Assembly: GCA_003538975.1 (NCBI GenBank)
Contig: DPQQ01000013.1
Coordinates: 1-34,348, forward strand
DNA length: 34,348 bases
Origin: Clostridiales bacterium
Lineage (GTDB): Bacteria > Bacillota > Clostridia > Christensenellales > Borkfalkiaceae
Direction of reading: 5' to 3'
Position 1 is the stretch's first letter. Each line of letters starts with the position of its first letter. Below, piece by piece: positions 22,316-31,268 of this stretch. The position numbers and the translations under genes were made by a program. Below the pieces are notes generated by a model. The model did no database searches. It had not been told where the DNA came from and saw nothing but the letters and a program-made list of their open reading frames with translations.

Positions 22316-23635
22316 TTATTCCGCGCTTACGACTTCGCCTATAAGAGAAATGCCGTTTGCGGAATTTATTTTAACGTTCACGAATTTGCCTATAAGATTT
22401 TCGTCCGATCTGAAATACGCCATTTTGCCGTATTCGTCGCGACCTAAATAGCGATTCTTTTTCTCATCGAAATCTTCGCATAAAATTTCAACCGTTTTTC
22501 CTATATATTTTTCGGACTGCAGACGGCTTACTTCGTTCTGAGCTTTGATTAAACGCATTATTCTGTCGGTCGAAACATCTTCAGGTATCTGACCGTCCAT
22601 TTTATCGGCTACCGTACCCGATCTTCTCGAATACACGAAAGTAAACGCACCCGAAAAGTCCGCTTCATTTACGAGCGATAACGTATCCTGAAAATCTTCT
22701 TCCGTTTCCTGCGGGAAACCTACCATAATATCGGTAGTTACCGCGGCACCCGGAATTATTTTTCTTAAAGCGGCAAGTCTTTCGAGATAATATTCTCTCG
22801 AATATTTTCTGTTCATAAGTTTTAAGATTTTCGTGGAACCGGCCTGTACCGGCAAATGCACGCAGTTGCAGATTTTATCGCTATAAGCGATGGCTTTTAT
22901 CATTTCGTCCGTAAAATCTTTCGGATGGCTCGACATAAAGCGAAGCCGGAACTTGCCTTTTATATCCGCTATCTCTTTGATAAGATCGGCAAAATTCGTA
23001 CCGTCAGATAAATCGTTGCCGTAAGAATTTACGTTCTGACCTAAAAGAGTGATTTCTTTATAGCCTTCTTTTATCAGTTCATCGCATTCTTTTATAATGT
23101 CTTCTTTTTTACGGCTCCTTTCTCGTCCTCTGACGTACGGAACTATGCAATAGGTGCAGAAGTTATTGCAGCCGTAAGATATATTCACCCATGCGTTCGG
23201 GTAGCTTGTACGTTTTTTTGGAGTGCCTTCGTAAACAATATCCGTTTCGTCCACGTCCACGACGTGTTTATGGCTTTGCTTTTCGTCAAGCATCGCCTTA
23301 AAATTTTCGAGATTATGAGTTCCGAAAACTATATCGACGAACGGAAAAGTCTTTAAAAGTTTTTCCGAAGCCGCTTTTTGCTGCGTCATACAGCCGCCGA
23401 CGGCTATAATCATGTTCTTTTTAGCGGCTTTAAGCTTTTTAAGATTGCCTATATGCCCGTAAACCTTGTCTTCTGCGTTTTCTCTTACGCAACAAGTGTT
23501 AAAAACGATTATATCGGCAACTTTCTCGTCTTCTGTTGGTTTGTATCCGGCTGCTTCGAGTATTCCGGCAAGTTTTTCGGACTCGTGAATATTCATCTGG
23601 CAACCGTAAGTTTTGATCAGGTAAAATTTATCCAT
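22316..23635 (-). CDS. miaB: tRNA-2-methylthio-N6-dimethylallyladenosine synthase
   Basis: 439 residues. A radical-SAM methylthiotransferase that turns i6A37 into ms2i6A37 in tRNA. The N-terminal UPF0004 domain has its cluster cysteines C12 (YGCQMN), C48 (NTCCV) and C82 (GGCMTQ). The radical-SAM cluster motif is C156-C160-C163 (YGCNNFCTYC), followed by VPYVRGRERSR, the family tag that separates MiaB from RimO. A TRAM RNA-binding domain fills about 376-439. AAGGA lies 7 nt before the ATG and a consensus promoter is just upstream. It is the first gene of the unit that ends with miaA, so both enzymes of the modification are cotranscribed with mutS and mutL between them. Confidence 0.97.
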   Translation of the reverse strand: MDKFYLIKTYGCQMNIHESEKLAGILEAAGYKPTEDEKVADIIVFNTCCVRENAEDKVYGHIGNLKKLKAAKKNMIIAVGGCMTQQKAASEKLLKTFPFVDIVFGTHNLENFKAMLDEKQSHKHVVDVDETDIVYEGTPKKRTSYPNAWVNISYGCNNFCTYCIVPYVRGRERSRKKEDIIKECDELIKEGYKEITLLGQNVNSYGNDLSDGTNFADLIKEIADIKGKFRLRFMSSHPKDFTDEMIKAIAYSDKICNCVHLPVQAGSTKILKLMNRKYSREYYLERLAALRKIIPGAAVTTDIMVGFPQETEEDFQDTLSLVNEADFSGAFTFVYSRRSGTVADKMDGQIPEDVSTDRIMRLIKAQNEVSRLQSEKYIGKTVEILCEDFDEKKNRYLGRDEYGKMAYFRSDENLIGKFVNVKINSANGISLIGEVVSAE

Positions 23636-23655
23636 AGTTAATTCCTTATTTTATA

Positions 23656-23684
23656 ATAATATAATAAAACTCTGAAAAAGTCAA
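23656..23684 (-). promoter_or_regulatory. miaB: Promoter of the miaB-mutS-mutL-miaA unit
   Basis: On the minus strand TTGACT (23679-23684), 17-nt spacer, TATTAT (23656-23661). The predicted leader is about 15 nt and contains the miaB SD. The same A/T-rich stretch carries a rightward TATAAT (23660-23665) that may serve the divergent PBP gene, without a good -35. Confidence 0.75.
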
Positions 23685-23697
23685 CCTAAAACAAAAA

Positions 23698-25929
23698 ATG
23701 AGCCGCATGTACAGACGCATAATTTTTTATAAAAAAACGAATACTTTTTATATGAAAAAATTCGCTAAAATAATTCTTTTTCTTTTTTTATTGCTTTTCA
23801 TACTTTGCGCAGCCGGCGTTATATATTACCATGTTGTTACAATGAATGCAAAACTCGACGAAAGTAAACTCATTTCCGTCTCCGATTCGACCGAATTTTA
23901 CGATTTAAACGGCAAAAACATGGGCAGCTATGTTAAAAACGGTAAAAAAACTTCAATAGAAACTATTCCCTCATATACTCTTAACGCCTTTATCGCAATC
24001 GAAGACAAAAACTTTTATAAGCATAACGGAATAGATTACAAAGGCATTTTAAGAGCGACGATAAAAGATCTTATGAGTTTTTCTTTTAAAGAAGGCGGCT
24101 CCACCATCTCTCAACAGCTTATAAAGAACACTCAGTTAAGCGGAGAAAAGACCATAAAAAGAAAACTGACCGAAATAAGACTTACCGGAAAGCTCGAGCA
24201 AAAATATTCTAAAAAAGAAATCCTCGAATACTATCTCAATACCGTTTACTTCGGCAAAAGTTACTACGGAATAGAGAATGCGGCTCAAGGTTATTTTGAT
24301 AAAAAAACAGAAAATCTGACAGTTAATGAAAGCGCCGTTTTAGCTGCCATCGTAAAGTCTCCGAACTATTATACAAGCGAATCAAACGGTGAAAAATTGC
24401 TTTCAAGACGTAATCTCGTACTCGAAAAGATGTTCGAACAAGACTACATTAAAGGTTACGAGTTAAATAAGTTAAAAAACGAAAAATTAAAAATAAATTA
24501 CAGTAAATCCTCCGATAAAAACTCGCCTTATATATCGTTATGTCTGACAGAATTAAGCGAATATTGCTATGTAAATCCTTATGAATTAAAAAATGCGCAT
24601 GTGTACACGTATTTTGAAGAAAGCGATCAGAAAAAACTACTCGCCGCACTTAATAATTCTGGCGGTTCGTATACCGGAAACGGCGTTTTAATGAAAGATA
24701 AAAATCATATATCGGCTTTTTACTCTCCTTACCCGTCGTCCGTGTGCCAACCGGGTTCTACTATAAAACCTTTAGCCGTATACTCCCCTTCTTTAGAAGA
24801 AAATCTTATAAACGAGAACACGATTATAAATGATGAAAAAACCGAATTTTCGGGATACAAACCAAAAAATTACAGCAACAGATACTACGGAAGAATAAGC
24901 GCAAAAACGGCCCTTTCCAAAAGTTTGAACATTCCCGCAGTGAAACTCTTGAACTCTTTGGGAATAGACAAATCGGAAAAATATTTAAAGCGTCTCGGCA
25001 TAAACTTATCGGATGACGAAAAGGGCTTATCCCTTGCTCTCGGCGGAATGAAAAACGGTTTCACTCTGACAGACCTTACTTCTTTTTACGGAATATACAG
25101 AAGCGGCGGAATATATTATAAACCGTCCGCAATCAGAAAAGTAGTTTCCAAAAGCGGCAGAGTTTTATATTCAAGCAATTTCTACGGAAGACGAGTGTTT
25201 TCGGATGCGACGGCTTATTTAACCGCCGACATGCTTTCGGAAAGCGTTAAAAGCGGAACTTCGTCCAAACTTAACTCCGACAAATTCACGCTTTATGCAA
25301 AAACGGGCACGGTCGGAAGCGAAAACGGCAACACTGCGGCGTACTCCGTCTCTTTTACGAATAACGAAACGTTGGGTATCCGCTTAAATAACGCCGACAA
25401 CTCATATCTTCCCTCGTTCGTCACGGGATCCTCCGCTCCTACCGAAGCCGCCGCCGAATTCTGGAATAGTTATTTAAAAACTTCGGATACGGAAATAAAA
25501 ATGCCCGGGAGCGTTAAAGAAGCGTATATAGATAAAGACGAATATCTTAATAACGGAAAATTTCTCCTTGCGGACGACTATGCGCCCGAAAGCACCAAAA
25601 TCAGAATGCTGTTCGATAAAAAATTTCTTCCGACCGAAAAATCGCCGAAGTATTCTTCGCCGGAAATTTCGGACGTTGAATTTTATTATAAAGATTCTGT
25701 TGTAAAAATCAAAATAACCGCCTTAAAAAACGTATATTCGAAAATTTACCGCAACGGCGAAGAAGTTTACGACACCGCCGCCGGAAACGTTTTTTACGAC
25801 TATAACGCAAATACCGACGAAACTTATATTTACGAAGCCGTCCCTTACTTTTTCAACGGAGAAAAAACCATTGTCGGGAAAAAGGTTGTTTTAGGAAAAA
25901 TCAAGACGCAAAAAAGAGATATCGCTTAA
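23698..25929 (+). CDS. Class A penicillin-binding protein (transglycosylase/transpeptidase, PBP1A type)
   Basis: Up to 743 residues. A short cytosolic end, one membrane anchor (about 20-46), then the glycosyltransferase-51 domain with catalytic E102 in IEDKNFYKH, GGSTISQQL (133-141) and the family block YLNTVYFG. The penicillin-binding transpeptidase domain has SxxK at S354-K357 (QPGSTIKP), SxN at S409-N411 and KTG at 535-537. A C-terminal tail of about 130 residues is not recognised. It polymerises and cross-links peptidoglycan outside the membrane. The start is uncertain: neither the ATG at 23698 nor the one at 23752 (giving MKKFAKII, a more typical signal-anchor start) has an SD. The gene stands alone, divergent from miaB and convergent with thiI. 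Confidence 0.92.
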   Translation: MSRMYRRIIFYKKTNTFYMKKFAKIILFLFLLLFILCAAGVIYYHVVTMNAKLDESKLISVSDSTEFYDLNGKNMGSYVKNGKKTSIETIPSYTLNAFIAIEDKNFYKHNGIDYKGILRATIKDLMSFSFKEGGSTISQQLIKNTQLSGEKTIKRKLTEIRLTGKLEQKYSKKEILEYYLNTVYFGKSYYGIENAAQGYFDKKTENLTVNESAVLAAIVKSPNYYTSESNGEKLLSRRNLVLEKMFEQDYIKGYELNKLKNEKLKINYSKSSDKNSPYISLCLTELSEYCYVNPYELKNAHVYTYFEESDQKKLLAALNNSGGSYTGNGVLMKDKNHISAFYSPYPSSVCQPGSTIKPLAVYSPSLEENLINENTIINDEKTEFSGYKPKNYSNRYYGRISAKTALSKSLNIPAVKLLNSLGIDKSEKYLKRLGINLSDDEKGLSLALGGMKNGFTLTDLTSFYGIYRSGGIYYKPSAIRKVVSKSGRVLYSSNFYGRRVFSDATAYLTADMLSESVKSGTSSKLNSDKFTLYAKTGTVGSENGNTAAYSVSFTNNETLGIRLNNADNSYLPSFVTGSSAPTEAAAEFWNSYLKTSDTEIKMPGSVKEAYIDKDEYLNNGKFLLADDYAPESTKIRMLFDKKFLPTEKSPKYSSPEISDVEFYYKDSVVKIKITALKNVYSKIYRNGEEVYDTAAGNVFYDYNANTDETYIYEAVPYFFNGEKTIVGKKVVLGKIKTQKRDIA

Positions 25930-25941
25930 GCTGTATCTCTT
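25910..25941 (-). terminator. thiI: Terminator of the mutS2-thiI unit, embedded in the PBP 3' end
   Basis: On the minus strand AAGAGATA pairs with TATCTCTT (25934-25941 with 25914-25921) over an inner GC-TTAA-GC mini-stem and ends in TTTTTT (25911-25916 region). It lies 16 nt past the thiI stop and includes the last codons and stop of the convergent PBP gene. Confidence 0.65.
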
Positions 25942-25956
25942 CATATTAAAAACATA

Positions 25957-27117
25957 TTAAAGTTTTATAAGTTCTATATTTTTTATGGCGTTTTCGATAA
26001 GAGTTTCTACGTCCAATGCGCTTTCCGCCTTTATTACTCTGTCCAAATTAGGCTTAATCGACGGAAACTTGGGCAAAAATACAGTACAGCAGTCTTCGTA
26101 TGGTAAAATCGAAGTCTCGTAGGTTCCTATTTTTTCCGAAACCGCTATTATCTCGAGTTTATCGAACATTATAAGCGGTCTTAAAACGGGCAACGTTACG
26201 ACGGAATTGGACGAAGTAATGCTTTCTATCGTCTGGCTTGCGACCTGTCCCAGATTTTCGCCGGTGATTATCGCCTGATCGTGAATTTTTTTCGCAAGAC
26301 ATTCGGCTATTCTCATCATAAAACGGCGCATAAGCGTTATCATGAACTCTTCGGGGCAATTTTTGTGAATAGCTTCCTGTATTTCGGTAAAGCGGCAAAC
26401 GTATAAGTTCATGTTTCCGCCGTTGTACGCCGCAACCATTTTCGAAAGTTTGATAACCTTTTCTTTGGCGGCTTCGCCGGTATACGGGAAACTTTCAAAA
26501 TGAAGCGCGTCTATCTTCATGCCTCGTTTTGCCGTCATATAACCTGCTACGGGGCTGTCGATCCCGCCCGAAATAAGCAAAAGACCTTTACCCGAAGAAC
26601 CTACGGGCATGCCTCCCATACCGGCTACATAATCGGTAAATACAAACGTTTCGCCGTCTTCTCTTATATCTATGTGAACGGTAAAATCGGGATTTTTAAC
26701 GTTTACTTTGAGATTTTCAGAAAACTTTTCCAGAATTTTCCCGCCGACCAGAGCCGAAAATTCAACGGATTTATACGGAAAGTTTTTTTCCGCCCTGTTT
26801 GTCTCTACTTTGAAGGTTCCCGTTCTTCCTTCGCATATTCCGAGAGCTTTTCCGATAATTTTATCGGGATCGTTTTCAACTACATCCGCAAGTGAAAAGC
26901 TGTGTATACCCGCGACCTTTTTAAGTCTCGAAACGATTTCGTCATAGTCGAACGAATCGAAATTTTTCACAAGATATCTCGAATGCAGATCTATTGTTTC
27001 GTGTTCTATCCCGGAAAGAGACTTTTCGATATTTTCTTTAAGAAGATTTTCGAAAAATCTTCTGTTTTTGCCTTTCAAGTGTATTTCGCAAAATCTTATT
27101 ATAATTGCCTTATCCAT
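25957..27117 (-). CDS. thiI: tRNA 4-thiouridine synthase ThiI (no rhodanese domain)
   Basis: 386 residues, the short Firmicutes form. It adenylates U8 of tRNA and replaces the oxygen with sulfur to give 4-thiouridine, a UV sensor. A ferredoxin-like start is followed by a THUMP domain (about 55-165) and a PP-loop ATPase with SGGIDSPV (183-190) and the AKRGMKIDALHFESFPYT segment. The C-terminal EDCCTVFLPKFPSIKP block is typical. There is no C-terminal rhodanese domain such as in Escherichia coli, so sulfur must come directly from a desulfurase. That partner is probably the gene 1 nt upstream, as in the Bacillus NifZ-ThiI pair. AAGGG in the end of that gene serves as SD. Confidence 0.95.
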   Translation of the reverse strand: MDKAIIIRFCEIHLKGKNRRFFENLLKENIEKSLSGIEHETIDLHSRYLVKNFDSFDYDEIVSRLKKVAGIHSFSLADVVENDPDKIIGKALGICEGRTGTFKVETNRAEKNFPYKSVEFSALVGGKILEKFSENLKVNVKNPDFTVHIDIREDGETFVFTDYVAGMGGMPVGSSGKGLLLISGGIDSPVAGYMTAKRGMKIDALHFESFPYTGEAAKEKVIKLSKMVAAYNGGNMNLYVCRFTEIQEAIHKNCPEEFMITLMRRFMMRIAECLAKKIHDQAIITGENLGQVASQTIESITSSNSVVTLPVLRPLIMFDKLEIIAVSEKIGTYETSILPYEDCCTVFLPKFPSIKPNLDRVIKAESALDVETLIENAIKNIELIKL

Positions 27118-27118
27118 A

Positions 27119-28255
27119 TCAACCCTTCATCGTTTCGTATAATTTTTTTGTTTTTTCGTTGAGCTTTTTTATCGCGAACGATACTTCGTCCGAAGTAGTC
27201 GCGTTTGAAAAACTGAGCCTCACTACGCCGTCTAAAGTTTCGTTATCGTACCCCGCCGCCGTCAGAACTCTGCTGTAACGGTTTTTTGAAGAACATGCCG
27301 AGCCGTTGCCTACTATAATACCGTCTTCTTCCAGCGAGTGCATTATTACTTCGCCGCGCAATCCCTTTGCCGAAACAGCCAGTATATAAGGGGAAGATTT
27401 TTCGGGCGAGAGATCCGAAATTATCGTAAAAAGCTCTTTATCGAGATTTTCCGCCGCTTCCTTTTTTATGGCGTAAATTCTTCTATAATCTTCTCTTACG
27501 GTTTTTAAATGCTCTTTTGCCGCCGCTTCGAAAAGTTTTATACCGAAAATATTTTCGGTGCCGCTGCGCAATCCTTCTTCCTGTCCGCCGCCGTATACGA
27601 GCGGTTTGACGGGAACGTTCTTTTTATAAAAAAGAGCGCCCGTACCTTTTAATGCGTTGATTTTATGCGCGCTTACCGAATACATATCAATATTTTCCGA
27701 AAGTCTGTACGGAACCTTGAGAAAAGCCTGCACGCCGTCACTGTGGAACAATATGTTTTTATTTATATTTTTCACGCTCGCGGCAATTTTCGATATATCG
27801 TTTATCGCTCCCGTCTCGTTGTTAACGTGTACTACCGAAACAAGGCTCGTATCCGGATTTTCTTTTATCTTTTTATATAAGTCTTCTTCGCTTACGCTTC
27901 CGTCTTTGTTTATTTTAGTGAAAATTACGTTAAGTCCTCTCGCTCTTAATTCCGAAAAACTCTTGTATATCGCCGAATGTTCGCCTTCGGTCGTAATAAA
28001 CGTTCCTCTTTTCACCGCACAGAAAACCGCCTGATTATCGGCTTCGCTCCCGCACGAATTAAATATTATATCATGCTTTTCGGTTGCGAAATTTTTGATA
28101 AAAAATTCTCTTGCTTCATCCAAAAGACCGTGATTTTTAAGTCCTTCGCGATAAAGCGCCGACGGGTTGAAATAGTTATCGCCCAAAAATTCTTTAACGC
28201 TTTCGACAGCCGTTTCGCTCGGTTTCGTCGTCGCCGCATTATCAAGATATATCAT
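27119..28255 (-). CDS. Cysteine desulfurase (NifS/NifZ-like), sulfur donor for ThiI
   Basis: 378 residues, class V aminotransferase fold. It takes sulfur from cysteine as an enzyme persulfide. The N-terminus is YLDNAATTKP, the cofactor-site block is VHVNNETGAI, then HSDGVQ. The PLP lysine is K198 in SVSAHKIN and the active cysteine is C321 in NGSACSS. Its position directly before thiI, with a 1-nt gap, points to tRNA thiolation as its main job, as shown for Bacillus NifZ; a wider role in Fe-S assembly is possible but no iscU or suf gene is near. The ATG overlaps the stop of the membrane-protein gene (ATGA) and has a very strong SD, GAGGAGG, 7 nt upstream. Confidence 0.93.
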   Translation of the reverse strand: MIYLDNAATTKPSETAVESVKEFLGDNYFNPSALYREGLKNHGLLDEAREFFIKNFATEKHDIIFNSCGSEADNQAVFCAVKRGTFITTEGEHSAIYKSFSELRARGLNVIFTKINKDGSVSEEDLYKKIKENPDTSLVSVVHVNNETGAINDISKIAASVKNINKNILFHSDGVQAFLKVPYRLSENIDMYSVSAHKINALKGTGALFYKKNVPVKPLVYGGGQEEGLRSGTENIFGIKLFEAAAKEHLKTVREDYRRIYAIKKEAAENLDKELFTIISDLSPEKSSPYILAVSAKGLRGEVIMHSLEEDGIIVGNGSACSSKNRYSRVLTAAGYDNETLDGVVRLSFSNATTSDEVSFAIKKLNEKTKKLYETMKG

Positions 28256-28860
28256 TCGTAATCCTCCTCGACGACATTCTTTCCCGTAACTTTAAGTATC
28301 GCCACCATGAATTTTTCGCTTACTTCTATCTGCATGCAGGTCTTTCCGTTTTTACCGTTGTATAAAACGTAAAAAATTTTCTTTCCGTCTTCCGTCTTAC
28401 CGTCAGAAAAGTATTTTACCTTTTTCACCGTCGGATCTGAAAGTATTTTTTTATAGCTGCCGCTCGTGATTTTTCCTATTTTAACAATATCTTTTACGTC
28501 CGTTTTGTCGATAAAACTGCGTTTAGTCTCGTTGTATATTGCCGACACCGCGAGCTTTTCGCCCGTAAAAACATAGTCGTATTCGACGAATATTTTGTTT
28601 TTCTTTTTTAAAAACAAAAAGTGCAAAAACAAGAAAAGCCCGAACGTAAGAACAAGCGTCGCTATGTTTACGATAAGCCCGGCTCCCGACGCGACAATCG
28701 TTATTTTGCCATTCTTTACTTTTATAAAAATCGGAGCGAAAAATAGGCTCAGTATCGCGACGACAAGCGAAGCGTACGAGACGAGAGTATAAATAAAATA
28801 CTTTTTTCTATTTTTTTCACTATATTTTAATGAAGAAGTTTCTTCGATAAAATTTTCCAT
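28252..28860 (-). CDS. Two-TM membrane protein of unknown function (DUF6106-like)
   Basis: 202 residues, function not recognised. A charged N-terminus (1-20) precedes two hydrophobic helices (about 21-47 and 56-84) with a very short connection between them. The remaining 118 residues should lie in the cytoplasm. They begin with an FVEYDYVFTGEKL strand pattern and a KRSFIDKTDVKDIVKIG stretch that resembles the PH-like layout of DUF6106 proteins of Clostridia; this family assignment is from memory and tentative. Its stop overlaps the desulfurase start by 4 nt and its ATG lies 1 nt after the mutS2 stop with no SD. It is therefore translated from the mutS2-nifS-thiI mRNA by coupling. No link to either repair or sulfur transfer can be read from the sequence. 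Confidence 0.8.
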   Translation of the reverse strand: MENFIEETSSLKYSEKNRKKYFIYTLVSYASLVVAILSLFFAPIFIKVKNGKITIVASGAGLIVNIATLVLTFGLFLFLHFLFLKKKNKIFVEYDYVFTGEKLAVSAIYNETKRSFIDKTDVKDIVKIGKITSGSYKKILSDPTVKKVKYFSDGKTEDGKKIFYVLYNGKNGKTCMQIEVSEKFMVAILKVTGKNVVEEDYE

Positions 28861-28861
28861 A

Positions 28862-31222
28862 CTATTTTAGAGTAACGACCGTTACTCCCGATTCTCCTTC
28901 GCCGTATCTGCCGAGACGGTACTCGGATACGTTTTTGTTAGTTTTAAGGTAATCCCACACGCCCTTTTTAAGTTTACCTGTTCCCATGCCGTGAATAATG
29001 CGTATTTCGGAAATATTGCTTACCACCGCCTGATCTATAAATTTTTCGACTTCTTCCACGCCTTCCGCAACGGTTTTACCGATAATGTTTATTTCTGCTT
29101 TCGGAGAAGATCTCTCGACAGATCTCGAAACTTTAGGCTTTTCAGATTGAACTGCCTGTTTTTTTGCGTTAAAACAATCCGAAAGCTTTACCGTGGATTT
29201 TATATTGCCGAATAACACTTCAACTTCGCCTTTCTTTTCCTTGATACCGTTTATCGTCCCGGTATTATTGAAAGATTTAACGTAAACTTCGTCCCCGACG
29301 GAAAGCTTTTTCACATCGACGGGAGCGAGTTCGTATTTTGAAAGCGGAATGTCCTCGTTTAAGTATTTACTGTCTGCAAGTTTGTTTTTAAGTGTTCTTG
29401 CCCTTATCAGTTCGCCGTTTTCGAGTTCACAGGTCTTATAAATATCGTTAAGTTCGGAAACAATCGCTTCGGCTTCGATAAGTCTTTCCGAAACTATCTT
29501 TTTTACTTCCTGTCTTGCGGAAGCCGTAATTTTTTCTTTTTCGGCTTTAACGCTTGAAAGTTCCTTTTTTACGCCTTCGAGTTCTTTTGCTTTTTCTTCC
29601 TTCAAAACTTTAAGTTCTTCAGAAAGTTTTTCCGCCTCCTGTCTCGACTCCTCGGCTTTTTTAAGAACGTTATCGAGCGAAACCTTATCCTTTGATAAAA
29701 GCTCTGTCGCGCGCTTTGCGAGATCTTCTGGAAGCCCCAACCTTTTTGAAATTTCGATTGCGTTAGAATTTCCCGGTATGCCGATATTGAGTTTATAGAC
29801 GGGTCTTAAAGTTTTTATATCGAAATCCATCGACGCGTTTTCGATAAGCGGCTCCGTCATTGCGTATTCTTTAAGTCTCGAATAATGCGTGGTTACTATC
29901 CCGCAGGAGCCGGACTTCAAAAGTTTTTCGATAACCGCAAGAGCGAGCGCGCTTCCTTCTTCCGGATCCGTTCCCGCGCCGAGTTCGTCTAAAAGGACGA
30001 GCGACGCGGAAGTAAGATTGTTGCAAAAATCGATTATGTTTACCATATGCGACGAAAAGGTAGAAAGGCTTTGTTCGATACTCTGTTCGTCTCCTATGTC
30101 GCAGAAGATATTTTCGAAAACCGAAACTTCGCTTTCTTCTTCGCAGGGGATGTATAAGCCGCACATTGCAAAGAGACACATGAGCCCCGTAAGCTTCAAC
30201 GTAACCGTTTTTCCTCCCGTATTCGGACCTGTTACAAGGAGATATTTGTACTCCTTACCGAGCGTTACGGTAACGGGAATTACTTTTTCGGGATTTATCA
30301 GCGGATGCCTTGCTTTTTTGATAGAGATTATGCCTGAAAAATTAACAATGGGACGAGTAGCTTTCGTCTCGAAAGCGTAAGTGGCCTTGGCATAAAACAC
30401 GTCTATATCGGACAATATTTCTTCGTTATATTTTATGGCGTTCGATATTCCGGCAACCTTACCCGAAAGCTCTCTTAAGATTCTGTAAACTTCTTCTGAC
30501 TCTTCTATATAAGCGGTCTTCAGATCGTTATTATATTCAATAACCTGTTCCGGTTCTATGAATACGGTAGAACCCGTCGCTGACTGATCGTGGACAAACC
30601 CTTTGACCATTCCCTTATACTCGGCTTTGACAGGGATAACATATCTGTTCATACGCATCGTAACGACGTTATCCTGCATGAACTTATTCGAGCCCCTGAT
30701 ATACGAATTAAGCTTATCCCTTATTTTGACGTTAAGGTCTCTTATCCTTTTTCTTATCGAAGCGAGCCTTTCGGAAGCAGAGTCCGCCATGGTGTCTTCA
30801 GAAACAATTTTCGAAGTTATTTCTTTTTCTAAAATTCTGTATTCGAAAAGCCCCGAAGCAAGAGTTTTTATATTCTCTACAGATTCGTCCGAAACCGATT
30901 CTATACTCGCTTTCACCGTTCTCGAAGCGGAAAGAAGCGCCGCTATATCAAGGAGCTCTCTCATATTAAGCGTAGCTCCTTTTTCGGCTCTCGAAACGGC
31001 GTTTATCACGCTCACGCAATAAGGAACTCTTTCGAGACTGTACTTATATAAAAGCTTGAATGCTTCTTCCGTACTTTTTAAAAGATAAGTAACTTCTCTT
31101 TTATCGGAAGTCGGTTTCAGATTTTCTATCGCGGCTTTCGATGAATCCAACACGGCGTAGCCAGATACTATTTTTAATATTTTATCGAATTCGAGTGATT
31201 TTAAAGTTTTTTCGGATATCAT
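28862..31222 (-). CDS. mutS2: MutS2 family protein with Smr domain lacking the LDLR motif
   Basis: 786 residues, normal for MutS2. It lacks the mismatch-reading N-terminal domains of MutS1. Walker A is TGPNTGGKT (331-339), Walker B is LLDELGAGTDP (410-420), and the His loop is TTHYSRL. A Lys/Glu-rich coiled coil covers about 505-590, followed by a KOW-like beta region. The C-terminal Smr domain (about 711-786) has HGMGTGKL (744-751) but reads INIIG where the usual catalytic LDLRG stands, so both Asp and Arg are lost. MutS2 is known as a suppressor of homologous recombination and, in Bacillus, as a factor that acts on collided ribosomes. The altered Smr suggests the ATPase or ribosome-splitting role over nuclease activity. 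AAGGCG precedes the ATG. It heads a unit with the membrane protein, nifS-like and thiI genes. Confidence 0.95.
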   Translation of the reverse strand: MISEKTLKSLEFDKILKIVSGYAVLDSSKAAIENLKPTSDKREVTYLLKSTEEAFKLLYKYSLERVPYCVSVINAVSRAEKGATLNMRELLDIAALLSASRTVKASIESVSDESVENIKTLASGLFEYRILEKEITSKIVSEDTMADSASERLASIRKRIRDLNVKIRDKLNSYIRGSNKFMQDNVVTMRMNRYVIPVKAEYKGMVKGFVHDQSATGSTVFIEPEQVIEYNNDLKTAYIEESEEVYRILRELSGKVAGISNAIKYNEEILSDIDVFYAKATYAFETKATRPIVNFSGIISIKKARHPLINPEKVIPVTVTLGKEYKYLLVTGPNTGGKTVTLKLTGLMCLFAMCGLYIPCEEESEVSVFENIFCDIGDEQSIEQSLSTFSSHMVNIIDFCNNLTSASLVLLDELGAGTDPEEGSALALAVIEKLLKSGSCGIVTTHYSRLKEYAMTEPLIENASMDFDIKTLRPVYKLNIGIPGNSNAIEISKRLGLPEDLAKRATELLSKDKVSLDNVLKKAEESRQEAEKLSEELKVLKEEKAKELEGVKKELSSVKAEKEKITASARQEVKKIVSERLIEAEAIVSELNDIYKTCELENGELIRARTLKNKLADSKYLNEDIPLSKYELAPVDVKKLSVGDEVYVKSFNNTGTINGIKEKKGEVEVLFGNIKSTVKLSDCFNAKKQAVQSEKPKVSRSVERSSPKAEINIIGKTVAEGVEEVEKFIDQAVVSNISEIRIIHGMGTGKLKKGVWDYLKTNKNVSEYRLGRYGEGESGVTVVTLK

Positions 31223-31268
31223 TTTTCGCCTTGCTGCCGTTTTAAGGCTACCGTTTTATTACAAATAT

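Noticed and set aside
23752..23754. Alternative PBP start
   Set aside because: It gives a typical membrane-anchor N-terminus, but without an SD it cannot be preferred on sequence alone; it is kept as an alternative in the gene entry.
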